From Acidimicrobiia bacterium (lineage in GTDB: Bacteria > Acidobacteriota > Vicinamibacteria > Vicinamibacterales > CAVVIG01), in NCBI GenBank assembly GCA_016871175.1, contig VFZL01000032.1:1-50479 (forward strand): 50,479 nt of DNA. Reading direction: 5' to 3'. Positions 23,795-35,219 of this stretch are shown one piece after another. The notes beneath the pieces are model-generated. The model saw nothing but the letters and a program-made list of their open reading frames with translations. It had not been told where the DNA came from and made no database searches. Numbering within the stretch: the stretch's first letter is position 1; each line of letters starts with the position of its first letter. A program made the translations under genes and the position numbers.

Positions 23795-25411
23795 GTGCCA
23801 GGTCGCGCGTCACCCGGCGTCGTCGCGCCCGGCCTTCTCTTCGTCGCGATCGTGGCGAGCGTGTCGGCGGCCGGCCGGACGCAAGTGCCGGCGGCTGTGT
23901 CGCGTACGACCCTTGTGTTGAGCGACCTGCACATGGGCCGAGGACGTGACGCCTCCGCTGCGTGGCACGCTACCGAAGACTTCCGCTGGGCAGTCGAATT
24001 CCAGGAATTTCTCGTGGTCGTGGATCGCGACGGCAAGAGTGCCATTGATCTCGTCTTCAACGGCGACGTGTTCGAGCTCGCGGCCGCGAGCGATCGCGCG
24101 TGCGGCCCGGATCCCGAGCTCGGGTGTCGCGAAGGCGAAGCGATCGAGCAGCTCGAGCGTATCCTCGCCGCGCACCGCACCGAGCTCGAGGCGATCGGCG
24201 CGTTCGCGAAGGCCGGCTCCAACCGCGTCGCCTTCGTGCCAGGCGACGCTGACGCCGCGCTCCTCCTGCCGGCGGTCGCGCAGCGCCTCGTCCGCGCGAT
24301 CGGCGCGCCGCCCGATCGGGTCGAGGTGTTGGCGAAGGGCTTCTGGGTGTCTCGTGATGGACGCCTCTACGCCGAACACGGTCATCAGCTCCCCTGGAGC
24401 GGTTATCGGGTGGAGGCGTGGCCCACGCCGTTCGTCACAGCGAAGGATGGTCGGCGTCTGCGGCGGTCGACGGGCGAACGGTTGACCACCGACCTCTTCC
24501 GATCGCTGGAGACGAAGTACCCGCTCGTGGACAACGTGGCGGTCCTCGGCGCGGGGTTGAAACGCGCACTGGGCCTGGACGGATCCGCGGCCTCCGTACT
24601 GACCCCCGACTTGCTCCGCCATCTCCTGTTCTCGACGATCAATTGGCAGCAGTTCCGCATGGAACTTGACGACGGCGACGTGGAGCCGCCGGCGTGGGTC
24701 GTTTCAGACGCGCGGGCGCAGGGCGGTGCGTTCCTGCTGTCCACCGTGCCAGACGATGATCCGATCCGCCCCCTCCTCGTGGCGTCGTTGACGGCGCCGG
24801 ATCTCGACAGGACGGTGCAGGCGTTGCGCGATGAGGAGATCGTGATGTTGTGCGACTATCGCGCTGCCGTTCGACGCGCGCGGCGTCGGTTCGAGCCGCT
24901 TGTTACGCAGTTCGCGCCGCGCGGACCGGCGGTGACCGAGTGTCCGCGGACGCCGGACACGCGCGGCGGGCTGTTTGACTATTTTTGGCGCTCGCGAGAC
25001 AACGGCTATCTCGCGTACATCGATGAGGTGACGACGCGGCTCTCACCGAACGCGTCGCCGACCGTGTTCCTGCTGGGACACACGCACCTGGCCGACCGCG
25101 CGCAGGATCGGGCGAACATGATCAGCGGCGGCTTGTTGACGATCCCGATGCAGGGCTTTTCGCCCACGCGGAAGTCGCTGACGCCGGTCGTCATCAACGG
25201 AGGGGCCTGGCAGCGCACCGTCACGCCCGTGCAGCTCGATCGGCGACTCGGCGATCGCCCGTTCTCGTCACTCCTGCCCGAGGACCTCGCGCCGTGCTAC
25301 AGCTTCCTCCTGATCCCTCCGTACGCCGACGCGCCAACGCCCCAGGTTCGCTACTGGCGCCACACTCGCACCGAGGGCTGGGGCATCGCTGCCGATTGCG
25401 GAGGCCTGTAG
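23795..25411 (+). CDS. Exported metallophosphoesterase-like protein
   Basis: A 538-residue protein with a signal peptide (to about residue 26). Calcineurin-like metal-site motifs are present: SDLHMG (43-48), FNGDVFEL, EHGHQ and a C-terminal LGHTHLAD. The third motif, normally GNHD, reads PGDADAA, so the active-site Asn-His is altered. The enzyme would use two metal ions to cleave phosphoester bonds; the altered motif leaves activity uncertain. The GTG start lies one base after the stop of propeller C, so the genes at 21855-25411 probably form one operon. Confidence 0.75.
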   Translation: MPGRASPGVVAPGLLFVAIVASVSAAGRTQVPAAVSRTTLVLSDLHMGRGRDASAAWHATEDFRWAVEFQEFLVVVDRDGKSAIDLVFNGDVFELAAASDRACGPDPELGCREGEAIEQLERILAAHRTELEAIGAFAKAGSNRVAFVPGDADAALLLPAVAQRLVRAIGAPPDRVEVLAKGFWVSRDGRLYAEHGHQLPWSGYRVEAWPTPFVTAKDGRRLRRSTGERLTTDLFRSLETKYPLVDNVAVLGAGLKRALGLDGSAASVLTPDLLRHLLFSTINWQQFRMELDDGDVEPPAWVVSDARAQGGAFLLSTVPDDDPIRPLLVASLTAPDLDRTVQALRDEEIVMLCDYRAAVRRARRRFEPLVTQFAPRGPAVTECPRTPDTRGGLFDYFWRSRDNGYLAYIDEVTTRLSPNASPTVFLLGHTHLADRAQDRANMISGGLLTIPMQGFSPTRKSLTPVVINGGAWQRTVTPVQLDRRLGDRPFSSLLPEDLAPCYSFLLIPPYADAPTPQVRYWRHTRTEGWGIAADCGGL

Positions 25412-25526
25412 TGTCGCCAGGTGATCGCGTTCGCGGCATCCGGCCAGTCACCGATGCACATCGCCAACGCGGGGCTTGGTCTATGATGGAGTCGAACCTC
25501 AGAGGGATGCCGCGGAGGATCCATCC

Positions 25527-26429
<903 letters not shown>

Positions 26430-27497
26430 ACGCCATTGGTCTCACGGTGGGGAAGATCGACGAGGTGCAAAGAGCAACCGCGGCCAGCGGCACGGTCATC
26501 GATCAGCTGCCGTCAGCCGGTGCAGTCGTTCCCGTGGAAAGCGCGATTGACCTTGTCATCGCCGTCTCACCCCCCAAAGGACGTCGAGGTACCGAACCTC
26601 ATGCCGCTCCCCCGCACCCAGGCTCGAGGGTCGTTGACGACCGTGGGCCTTGGAGTCGGTGAGATCTCGGAGGTCGGCTTCTTCGTTGACCCGGCGGTCA
26701 ATGAGCCCAAGGTTCGCGGGCAACAGCCGGCCGCAGGTGCTCGTGTCCCGCTAGGCGCACGGATCGCCATAACGGTGGCGGTGCCGGGAGTTCGGGTCCC
26801 CCAACTTGTCAGGCGGACGGTTTCGGAGGCTCAGGGCCTGCTTCGAGAGGCGGGCCTCACGCTGAAGTCCGCCGACACACTCCCAAAATCATCAGTGGTG
26901 ACGAATCAGGTGCCGTCGGGCGGGCGTGTCGTACGGGCGGGCGAGGTCGTGATCGTGACCGTGCGGGCGGCGTCGCGGCCCGATGCTGCGGCGATCGCTG
27001 TTCCGAGCGTCATCGGCCTTCATTTTGAAGAGGCGATCGAGGTCTTCCGGCAGCAAGGGTTCACCCGAGTCCGGCCACAACCCAAGTTGGACCGGTCGCC
27101 CAGAGGACAAGTTCTCAGCCAATCGCCTGAAGCAGGAAAGCAGGTCACGCCCGATACGGGGCTCTCGTTCTTCTACGGCACAGCGACGGTGAGTCTCAGG
27201 GCGAAGGATCGCATTGCCAACCGAGAACAGGCCGCAGCGCTCTGCCCAGCCGTGTGCGCAGCAGTGCAGGCCAAGTGGTCGGAGTGGTTCCCAGAGAAAC
27301 CTGACCAGTGCTATTGCTCGCTTCAATAGAGATGTAGCTTCCTTGTACGACGCCTCGTGAAATTGGCGCGGCCACGCGGTTCGTTGAACACATCCCACGT
27401 GGTCTCACCGACCGCCTGACTGTCGCGACGCGTCATCTCGGCGATTCCAATCGCGCGGACGGCACCACGACGTGGCGTACGGACGCGCGCCACCGGC

Positions 27498-28922
27498 CTA
27501 GCGGGACGCGGTGGTCAGGGCGTGCTTCGCGAGCGCCGCGTACACGAGCCGCGCCGATCCGTCGCGAAAGTCCATGCCGCCGGGACGATTGCCGCCGAGA
27601 TTCTGAATCATGCCGACGAACGCGAGGTCGTTCACCGGATCGACCCAGAACCACGTGCCTGCCAGGCCGCCCCAGTAGTACGTCCCCTTGCCGAACGGCA
27701 CGCCCGCGCGTTCGGGTGCCGTGTGAATCGCGAAGTCGAGACCGAACCGGACGTTGTCCGCGCCGGCGCGCGAGGACGTACCGTCGAGACCAACGGTCAA
27801 GTTGCCGATGTGGTTGCGCGCCATCAGATCGACCGTGTCAGGCTTGAGGATGCGAGCCCCACCGAGCTCGCCGCGGTTCAGCAGCATTTGCATGAAGCGG
27901 GCGTAGTCGTGCGTGGACGAGACGAGCCCGCCGCCGCCCGACTCGAGGCGATTCGGGTCCTCGTAGCCCCCGCGAGCCGGCCTCGGCTCGTTCATCACCA
28001 GCGCGTTGCGGGCTTTGTCCCACCGATACGTTTCGGCGAAGCGCCCTTTGGTCTCTGGCGTGACGTAGAACGCCGTGTCCGTCATCTTGAGCGGACCGGT
28101 CACGCGCGCCTTCAGGTAGTCGCCGAACCTCTGCCCCGAGAGCTTCTCGACGATGTAGCCTTGGAGGTCGACGGCCACCGAATAGAACCACTTCTCGCCG
28201 GGCTGATAGAGCAGCGGGATCTCGCCTACCCTCTTCGTCATCTCGATGAGGGTGCTCGCGCTCAGCACGCCCTTCTGCCGGAACGCGCGGTTCACAGGGT
28301 CACCATCCGACAAGCCGTAGCCAAACCCCGCCGTATGACTCATCAACTGTCGCATCGTCGCCGGCTTCTTGACCGCCGTCAGAACCGGATTCCCGTCCGC
28401 GCCAACGATGACCTTGGCGTCCGCGCCCCAAGTGACCGCTTGCAACGATTTGAACTCAGGCACGTATTTCGTGATGGGATCGTCGAGCTTCCACTTGCCC
28501 TGCTCGTACAGCTGCATCAAGGCCACGCCGGTGATCGGCTTCGACATCGAGTAGATGCGAAACAGTGTGTCGCGCGTCATGGGCTGTCCGGGTGCGCGTT
28601 CGCCAATGCTGCTGAACGCCGCAACGTGACCGTGTCGGAGTACCAGGTAGGTCACGCCGGAGGTGTCGCCGTCGGCCACCGCCTGTCGCAGTCGCCTGTC
28701 GAGCGCCTCGAGACCGCTCTTGGTAAAGCCGAGCGCCTCGGGATCGCCGGTCACGGCCTCGGGCCATGCCGCATCCCACGCGGCCGCTACAGGAGCAGCG
28801 GCAGGTCTCGCAGCGGACTCGGTCCGCGCGCGGACGCTCGCCGAGGTCGACCACGCGACCACGCAGGCGGCGATGAAGACAGTCGGGACGATGCTCGAAG
28901 GGCGTCGCAGTGGTTGCGTCAC
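27498..28922 (-). CDS. Exported serine hydrolase of the beta-lactamase/esterase group
   Basis: A 474-residue class C beta-lactamase-like hydrolase with a signal peptide (about residues 1-32). The active-site motif SMSK is at 125-128 (nucleophile Ser125, Lys128), HTAGFGYG is the usual conserved loop, and WFYSVAVDLQGYIVEKLSG holds the YxN-equivalent Tyr (Asn replaced by Val). Near the C-terminus YYWGGLAGTWFWVDP is typical of esterase-like members. Members include esterases, D-aminopeptidases and transesterases; lactam resistance should not be assumed. The GTG start has GAGGTGG just upstream. It stands alone on the minus strand. Confidence 0.85.
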   Translation of the reverse strand: MTQPLRRPSSIVPTVFIAACVVAWSTSASVRARTESAARPAAAPVAAAWDAAWPEAVTGDPEALGFTKSGLEALDRRLRQAVADGDTSGVTYLVLRHGHVAAFSSIGERAPGQPMTRDTLFRIYSMSKPITGVALMQLYEQGKWKLDDPITKYVPEFKSLQAVTWGADAKVIVGADGNPVLTAVKKPATMRQLMSHTAGFGYGLSDGDPVNRAFRQKGVLSASTLIEMTKRVGEIPLLYQPGEKWFYSVAVDLQGYIVEKLSGQRFGDYLKARVTGPLKMTDTAFYVTPETKGRFAETYRWDKARNALVMNEPRPARGGYEDPNRLESGGGGLVSSTHDYARFMQMLLNRGELGGARILKPDTVDLMARNHIGNLTVGLDGTSSRAGADNVRFGLDFAIHTAPERAGVPFGKGTYYWGGLAGTWFWVDPVNDLAFVGMIQNLGGNRPGGMDFRDGSARLVYAALAKHALTTASR

Positions 28923-29101
28923 AATCCACCTCAGATATGAAAGGGGCGAGAGGTCTTGCGGATCCCCCGCGCTGCGAAAGGCTGCGCTCGAGAGAGCCCT
29001 TCGCTGGCTGATCTTAGACCGGAAGGCCTCTGGCTGACGAGCCAGGCGTCGTACGCATGGTCATGTTTACGGACGAGCGTTCGCGTCCTCCCGCCAGTCC
29101 T

Positions 29102-29121
29102 CCGGCCAGCTCCGGCCAGCT
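29102..29121. repeat. 10-bp tandem repeat next to a promoter
   Basis: CCGGCCAGCT occurs twice in direct tandem, ending 1 bp before the TTGACA of the promoter at 29123. It could be an activator site. Confidence 0.6.
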
Positions 29122-29122
29122 C

Positions 29123-29150
29123 TTGACACGCGACCAGCCGGTGTCAGAAT
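29123..29150 (+). promoter_or_regulatory. Sigma-70-type promoter of the small membrane peptide gene
   Basis: TTGACA (29123-29128, perfect consensus), 16-bp spacer, CAGAAT (29145-29150, 4 of 6). Transcription would begin about 43 bases before the ATG at 29200. Confidence 0.5.
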
Positions 29151-29199
29151 GCGCCCCAGACTGCTCGCGTAGCCGATCGTCCACGTGCCAGGAGGCGAG

Positions 29200-29340
29200 A
29201 TGGACTTCATCGAACGGTTGTTTGGTGTGTCACCGGATGGCGGCAGTGGCGTGACAGAGGCCATCTGGTTGGTGACGATCCTCGCGATCGCGCTGGTCGT
29301 CGTGTTGAGGCGCGCCGCGCGTACGGGCACAAAGCCGTAG
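29200..29340 (+). CDS. 46-residue single-helix membrane peptide
   Basis: The peptide begins MDFIERLFGVSPDGGSG and continues with a hydrophobic helix (EAIWLVTILAIALVVVL, about residues 20-36) and a basic tail (RRAARTGTKP). An AGGAGG lies five bases before the ATG, and a promoter with a perfect -35 lies upstream, so it is probably expressed. The orientation predicted by the basic tail is N-out/C-in. From memory, similar short FIERLFGxSPDGG...helix...RRR peptides occur in Acidobacteria, but I know of no function. It lies alone between two minus-strand genes. Confidence 0.65.
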   Translation: MDFIERLFGVSPDGGSGVTEAIWLVTILAIALVVVLRRAARTGTKP

Positions 29341-29357
29341 AGCGCGGCGGCCGTTGC

Positions 29358-32105
29358 TCAGCCGTCGAACCGGTCGAGTAGGCGCGCGTGGGCCAGCTGG
29401 AATGCGTCCAGGTCCGTGTCCAGGCTCGCAGCTCGCTCAACCTCGGCGCCGAGGCCGGGAATGCCGTGCCCGCGGCCAAGCCGATCGAACGCGACCGCAC
29501 ACGTGGCGAGCGTCTTCGGCGCATCATCCGGGTCGACACTGCGCTTCGCGAAGTCGCTGTCGAAGCGCCGAGCGATCCCCGTCAATTCACGCGCCGAGCC
29601 GTCCTGAAAGAAGACGAGCCCGCTGAAGAGCGCCTCCTGGCGGCGAAAGGTCTGCGCGATGTTGGACGCGTCGCCGCGGGTGAGCTGGATCGAGGTGATC
29701 AGCGCGTCGATCGACTCGAGGACCGAGAGCAGACTCCGTACCGCTATCCTCCTGCTCGGAACGAGGCGCTTCGCGAGCTCCGCGACGTCGGTGGGCCCCG
29801 GGTTCACGTTCGGCAGCGCCGCGAGAAGCCGGTCGAACAGGTCGCGGTCCGGCACAGCACCAGCATTGGGCGTGAGCGCTCTCAGCGCCTTCTCCGGATC
29901 GCTGGAGAAGCCATGAGCCACGCGCGTCGTGACTGAACGCCAGCGCTCCAAGAGATGTTGGCGGACCGCTCTGCCCTCGGCCACGCGCACCCCCAGCGCG
30001 AATCCATTCACCGCGGCGGAACCAACGAGCTCCTCCAGATGCACGAGCGCGACGCTCGCTGGGAGCTTGCCGACGAGACGCAGGCCGATCCAGCGGTTCT
30101 CGCCGGCTCGCATCGTCTTCAAGGTCAATTCGCCGGTCCGGCGCACGTTCAAGGGCCGGCGATCTGGCGGGAGCAACTCGACGACGACGTTCGGCGGCCA
30201 GTTGATACTGGGGTCGAGCGAGATCCGCAGCTTCAGGTCGCGTGTGAACGCCGCCGCGTTGTGCACGATCGCCCAGAGCAGCGACTCGCCCGACTCAAAG
30301 GCGGGCGTCGTCGACAGGCCGAGATTCCGCTGCGCCTTGTTGTTGTCGTTCAAGATCTCGACGTCCGTGTCGGGCCAACCAGGCGCGCGCCCGCGAAGAC
30401 TCGATCCGGCGAACGGATCGCCAGGACTCGAGACCTCGACGGCGATGCACAAGTGCGTGGAGCTGACGGGTGACAGGTGCCGCTTCTGTGGCCCGGCCTG
30501 CGCGGGTCCGACGTCCGCTGCTGCGAAGCTCACCGTCGGGTCGGCGCCGAAGAAGGTGAGATCGGGGTCGCTCGATGAGGCATCCGCGAAGTTACTCCCC
30601 GTACCGAGCTTCGACACGAGGAAGTGCGCCGTGGCGTCCAGCGCGGGCGCTCCGGAAGGCGCGGGTGCGCGCCGACGGATGCGCGCAAACAGCCAGTTGT
30701 CCCCGATCAAGCCGGCGCCATTGCCGGCGGGCTCGTTCTCGGGCTGGTCCGATGGAAAGGAGCCGGGGGTCGTGCTGCGTCGGTTCCACACGTCGGAGGT
30801 CACATAGAAGTGGCTGCGAAGCGCGGGCTCGACGCCGTCGTCGGCGACACCCGGACCGTCGGTCCAGTCGCGCACGAACAGGTCGTCTTTGCGCTCGACC
30901 GTCTGCCAGTGCACGAAGAACGGATCGGTCGACACGCTCACGTTGGCCGTGTCGGCGACATTCCGGAGGTTCCCGGTGGCGAAGTTGGCATTCCGCAGAT
31001 ACGTCACCCCTGACGGGAAGTTCGCGTTCACCGGTGCGTTGCGTGCGGAGAAGGCGCCGTAGAAGTCCTTTCCAACCGCGATCAGGTTGCAGTAGTCGCC
31101 AAGCGGTCCGGCCGCGCCGAACACGTTGCCAGGAGGGACGTTGGCGAGCGTGTTGGAGGTGGCGACGGTCGCAAACCCATCGGTCGATCGTTCGAGGATG
31201 GTCTGCCACGTTTGATTCGGCGCGGTCCCGGTCAGCTGCTGGTAGAGCAGGGCGACGGTGCCCCCCACGTTCACCCCAAGACACGGGTTCGTGACGTTCT
31301 GGACCGTCCGAAGATCGCCGGTCCAGGTGGTGCCGCCGTCATCCGAGCGCCGGACGCGAAGCGTGAACGGTGTCGTTGCGCTGCCTGGCGTCCCGTCGTA
31401 CCACGCGAGGAACACGCGACGCCGTCTGTTCGGGTCGACGGCGATCGCGATGCGCGAGCTGACGCGCTGCGTGCCGAGCAGCGTGCCGACAGCGGGGATC
31501 GTCACGCCAACCGCGACGTGCCGGCCCGCCACCCCATCACCCGGATCCACGAGGTCGGCGAAACTGTTGGTCCCCCACGCGTCGTCGCGGACGACGACGA
31601 TGTCAGCGCTGCCGGCATTCGTGTGGACGAAGCACGCGTACGCCGTCCCCGACAGATGCGGTGCGCTCCGCACCGACGGGCGGTTGCCGCCCGCCCGCGG
31701 GTCGATGACCAGGGGCGCGCCGAATCCAGCCGGAGGCGCCGCCGCGGCCGCGTCGAGCGAGAACTCCGCGGTGGCCCGGGTGTCGTTGCTCGTGATGTAC
31801 ACACGATCACGGTTGCCTGACGGGCCGCCAGGCCAACTGGTCATGGCCCACGGCTGGTCAGGCCCGGAGCGATCCACGAGGACCGTCATCAACCCAGGGG
31901 GAGGGAACGTGCCCCGCAGGATCGCGAGATTGCCTGCGTCGGCGCGGAGGATGCCGGCGTACAGCCGGCCCGACGCTCCCCCGAATCGGATGGCGGTGTC
32001 GAAGGTCGTGTCGCCGCCCGGCAGGCACACGGCCAGTGACCAGTTCGCGCCACCGTCCGTGCTGACAAAGAGCGGTGCGCTGCCGGAGGCGGCAGGATCT
32101 CACGA
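29358..32105 (-). pseudogene. BNR/sialidase-like exported protein lacking its 5' end
   Basis: The frame is open from just after a TGA at about 32106 to 29358 (about 915 codons). It starts directly inside a domain (SGSAPLFVSTDGGANW, an Asp-box) and shows further ones (RRSDDGGTTWTGDLR, ERSTDGFATV). The C-terminal third (from about RRTGELTLKTMRAGENRW) is helical and of unknown type. Relatives known to me have a signal peptide and roughly 100 residues before the first Asp-box; these are missing. The first possible GTG is at 32030, inside the propeller. The break lies next to the leader of the TonB receptor gene, so a rearrangement probably removed the start. Confidence 0.55.
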
Positions 32106-32227
32106 ATCGATGGTCTGTGCTACTCTCGCGCTGCCTTGCGCACGCACTGTGGCGGGCGTGTGGATGCGCGCCCGCGAGGGAGCGGCGCGGGGCGGCGCCC
32201 CGATGACGAAAGGAAGAGAGGGTTACT

Positions 32228-35137
32228 GTGTCCCAGTTTCGAATCGCAGCGCCGTTGATTTTCCTCGCGATCATGGTCACTTCGATTCCCGCCGCTGCGC
32301 AAAGCAGCGGCATCGCTGGCGCCGTGCGCGATACCACCGGCGCGGTGCTACCAGGTGTGACCGTCGAGGCGAGCAGTCCCGCCCTCATCGAGAAAGTCCG
32401 CAGTGTCGTGAGCGACGAACAGGGGCAGTACCGCATCCTCGCGCTCGTGCCTGGCACCTACACGGTGACCTTCTCCCTTCCGGGCTTCACCGGTCTGCAA
32501 CGTGAGAACGTGCAGCTCTCTGCGAACTTCACCGCGACGATCAATGTCGAGATGGTCGTCGGGTCACTCGCCGAGACCGTCACGGTCTCGGGCCAGAGTC
32601 CCGTCGTGGACGTGCAGAACACCGCGACGCGCAACCTGATCACGCGCGAGGTGCTGGAAGCGGTGCCGACGAACCGGACGCTCGCGGCGTGGGCCGCGCT
32701 GACGCCGGGGCTGAGCGCGGGGGCGACGGCGATGGATGTCGGCGGCAGCAAAGGCGAACAGTCCATTCGCCTGGCCATCCACGGCGGACGCGGCAGTGAG
32801 CAGCGTATGTTGCTCGACGGCATGAACGTGAGTGGCGTCAGCTCGTACTGGGGCTTCATGCCCGATCCAGCGTCCACTGAAGAAGTCGTGATCGCGCTGG
32901 GCGGCGGCTCCGCCGAGGCGGACCTGGGTGGCGTCCAGATGAACTTCATCCCGAAGGACGGAGGCAACCGGTTATCCGGCTACTTCTTCGCGAATTACGC
33001 GAACGAATCGTTCCAAACGGATAACCTGTCTGACGCGATTCGCCGCCGCGGGCTCACGACGGTCAACGCGGTGGATCACATCTACGACACGGACGGATCG
33101 TTTGGCGGACCGATCAAGGTCGATCGCCTGTGGTTCTACTCAGCGCATCGCCGGTGGGGCAACGGCACACAGGTCGCCGGGCTCTTCTTCAATCAGACGC
33201 CGACAGCGTTCACGTACACACCCGACAGGTCTCGCCCCGGCATCGAAGACTACCGACAGCGCTCGCACAACCTCAGGCTCTCGTGGGTGCCGGCGCAACG
33301 CCACAAGATTCGCGCCTCGTTCGACTTTCAGAGCCACTGCGATTGCCATCGTGGCATCGCGGACGGGCGCACGTCCCCGGAAGCTGCGCACCGTCGCATC
33401 TACCGACCGAACAACGTCCCCCAAGCCAGCTGGAGCTACCCGGCCACGAACCGTCTGCTCTTCGAGGCTGGCGTCTCGGCGCGCATCTTCAATTGGGTGA
33501 ACACGCCCGCCGAGCCAGGGGTGACGACCGAGTCGATCACCGTCATCGAGCAGAGCAACAACTTCCGGTATCGCGCGGCGCCGAACTACGGCGAGCATCT
33601 GAGCTCGGGCGCGGATCAGCGATTCGCCGTCTCGTACATCACCGGCACGCACGCCATCAAGACCGGCATCCAGATCCATCAGACCTGGGTGCGGCACGAA
33701 GACATGCCGGGCAGCGCGGTGCAGTACACATTCCGCAACGGCGCGCCGGTCAGCGTGACGCAGTTCGCCAACCCGTTCGTCTTCCGAGAGAAACAGAACG
33801 CGCTACTCGGCCTCTTCGCGCAGGATCAATGGACGATGAAGCGGCTGACGGTGAATTACGGCTTGCGATACGACTACGTGAACACCTACGTACCGGAGCA
33901 GCGATTCGGTGCGGGCCCCTTTGTGCCGGCGCGCGAGTTCGCTAGCGTCGCGTGCGTGCCCTGCTGGCACGATTTCTCGCCGCGGTTCAGCGTGGCCTAC
34001 AACCTCTTCGGCGACGGTCGGACGGCCGTGAAGTTCGGCCTCAATCGTTACATGGCCGAGCAGACAAACGAGATCGCGCGCGCGAACAACCCGGTGACGA
34101 CGACGGTCAACAGCGCCACGCGCGCGTGGACCGATAACAACGGCGACCTCGTCCCGCAGCCCGCTGAACTGGGCCCGCTGTCGAACGTCAACTTCGGCAA
34201 CGTCGTCGTCGTGTCGCGCTACGCGGACGACCTGCTCCGCGGCACCGGCGCGCGCGCATACAACTGGCAATGGAACGCGAGCGTGCAGCACGAGCTGATG
34301 TCGGGCGTCGGTCTCAACTTCGGATACTTCCGAACGACCTGGCACAACTACTACGCGACCGACAACCTGGCGGTAACACCGCGCGATTTCGATCCGTTCT
34401 GCATCACCTTGCCCGCCGACACCCGGCTTCCCAACGGCGGCGGCAATCAGATCTGCGGCTTCAGAGACGTCACGCCGTCGAAATTCGGCCAGGTGAACAG
34501 CCTCGTCACGCAGGCGGGTCAATTCGGCCAGCGGCTGTCCATCTTCAACGGCATCGACGCGACGGTCAATGCGCGGCTGCCGCGCGGCGCGTTCATCGGT
34601 GGCGGATTGAGCACCGGCAGTCAGCTCGACTCGACCTGCTTCGTGGTCGATCAACCGCTTGGTCCGACGACGCCGGCCGGGCAGCTCGCCAGCTCCGATT
34701 TCTGCCGTGTGCGGTCACCGTTCTGGCGTCCGCAGGTCAAGGTCAACGGCGGCTATCCGCTGAAATGGGACATGCAGGTCAGCGCCGTGTGGCAGACGCT
34801 GCCCGGCATTCCGATCCTGGCGAGCTACGTGGCCACACGCGCCGAAATCGCGCCCTCGCTCGGCCGCAATCTGTCGGGCAACGTGCTCAATGCGACGCTG
34901 GAGAACGTCATCGCGCCGCAGACCATGTTCGAAAGCGGGATCCATCAAATGGATGTCCGGGTCACCAAGTCGGTCCGGATGGGCGGCCTGCGGATGCAGG
35001 GAATGCTCGATCTCTACAACCTCTTCAACGCGAGCCCCGTGTTGGCCATCAACACGCGGTACGGCCCGAGCTGGCTGGCGCCGACGCAAATCCTGTCGGG
35101 CCGGATGTTCAAACTGGGCGGGAGAGTGGAGTTCTAA
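32228..35137 (+). CDS. TonB-dependent receptor with carboxypeptidase-regulatory domain
   Basis: A 969-residue outer-membrane receptor. Signal peptide about 1-24 (PAAAQ), a carboxypeptidase-regulatory-like domain (GIAGAVRDTTGAVLPGVTVE to about 110), a plug domain (VSGQSPVVDVQNTATRNLIT, QRMLLDGMNVSG, NFIPKDGGNRLSGYFFANY), then a beta-barrel with FAQDQWTMKRLTVNYGLRYD and a C-terminal strand LGGRVEF ending in aromatic Phe. This is the oligomer-transport type common in Acidobacteria. It would import a large substrate using TonB energy. The GTG start follows GAGAGG with a 6-base spacer. It heads the plus-strand cluster and probably feeds the cytochrome system behind it. Confidence 0.9.
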   Translation: MSQFRIAAPLIFLAIMVTSIPAAAQSSGIAGAVRDTTGAVLPGVTVEASSPALIEKVRSVVSDEQGQYRILALVPGTYTVTFSLPGFTGLQRENVQLSANFTATINVEMVVGSLAETVTVSGQSPVVDVQNTATRNLITREVLEAVPTNRTLAAWAALTPGLSAGATAMDVGGSKGEQSIRLAIHGGRGSEQRMLLDGMNVSGVSSYWGFMPDPASTEEVVIALGGGSAEADLGGVQMNFIPKDGGNRLSGYFFANYANESFQTDNLSDAIRRRGLTTVNAVDHIYDTDGSFGGPIKVDRLWFYSAHRRWGNGTQVAGLFFNQTPTAFTYTPDRSRPGIEDYRQRSHNLRLSWVPAQRHKIRASFDFQSHCDCHRGIADGRTSPEAAHRRIYRPNNVPQASWSYPATNRLLFEAGVSARIFNWVNTPAEPGVTTESITVIEQSNNFRYRAAPNYGEHLSSGADQRFAVSYITGTHAIKTGIQIHQTWVRHEDMPGSAVQYTFRNGAPVSVTQFANPFVFREKQNALLGLFAQDQWTMKRLTVNYGLRYDYVNTYVPEQRFGAGPFVPAREFASVACVPCWHDFSPRFSVAYNLFGDGRTAVKFGLNRYMAEQTNEIARANNPVTTTVNSATRAWTDNNGDLVPQPAELGPLSNVNFGNVVVVSRYADDLLRGTGARAYNWQWNASVQHELMSGVGLNFGYFRTTWHNYYATDNLAVTPRDFDPFCITLPADTRLPNGGGNQICGFRDVTPSKFGQVNSLVTQAGQFGQRLSIFNGIDATVNARLPRGAFIGGGLSTGSQLDSTCFVVDQPLGPTTPAGQLASSDFCRVRSPFWRPQVKVNGGYPLKWDMQVSAVWQTLPGIPILASYVATRAEIAPSLGRNLSGNVLNATLENVIAPQTMFESGIHQMDVRVTKSVRMGGLRMQGMLDLYNLFNASPVLAINTRYGPSWLAPTQILSGRMFKLGGRVEF

Positions 35138-35219
35138 GGATCCCGCCGCCGATGGTTCACCTCGATGTGGACCCCGAAATCGAACGAATTCTGAGAGTTG
35201 CGGTGACTTAGGGGTGCAC

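Noticed and set aside
25436-25490. TATGAT at 25482-25487 as a promoter for the TIR gene
   Set aside because: No acceptable -35 at the right distance; could be real but not supported.
27498-28922. Antibiotic-resistance beta-lactamase
   Set aside because: The Asn of the YxN motif is absent and the C-terminal pattern is that of esterase-like family members.
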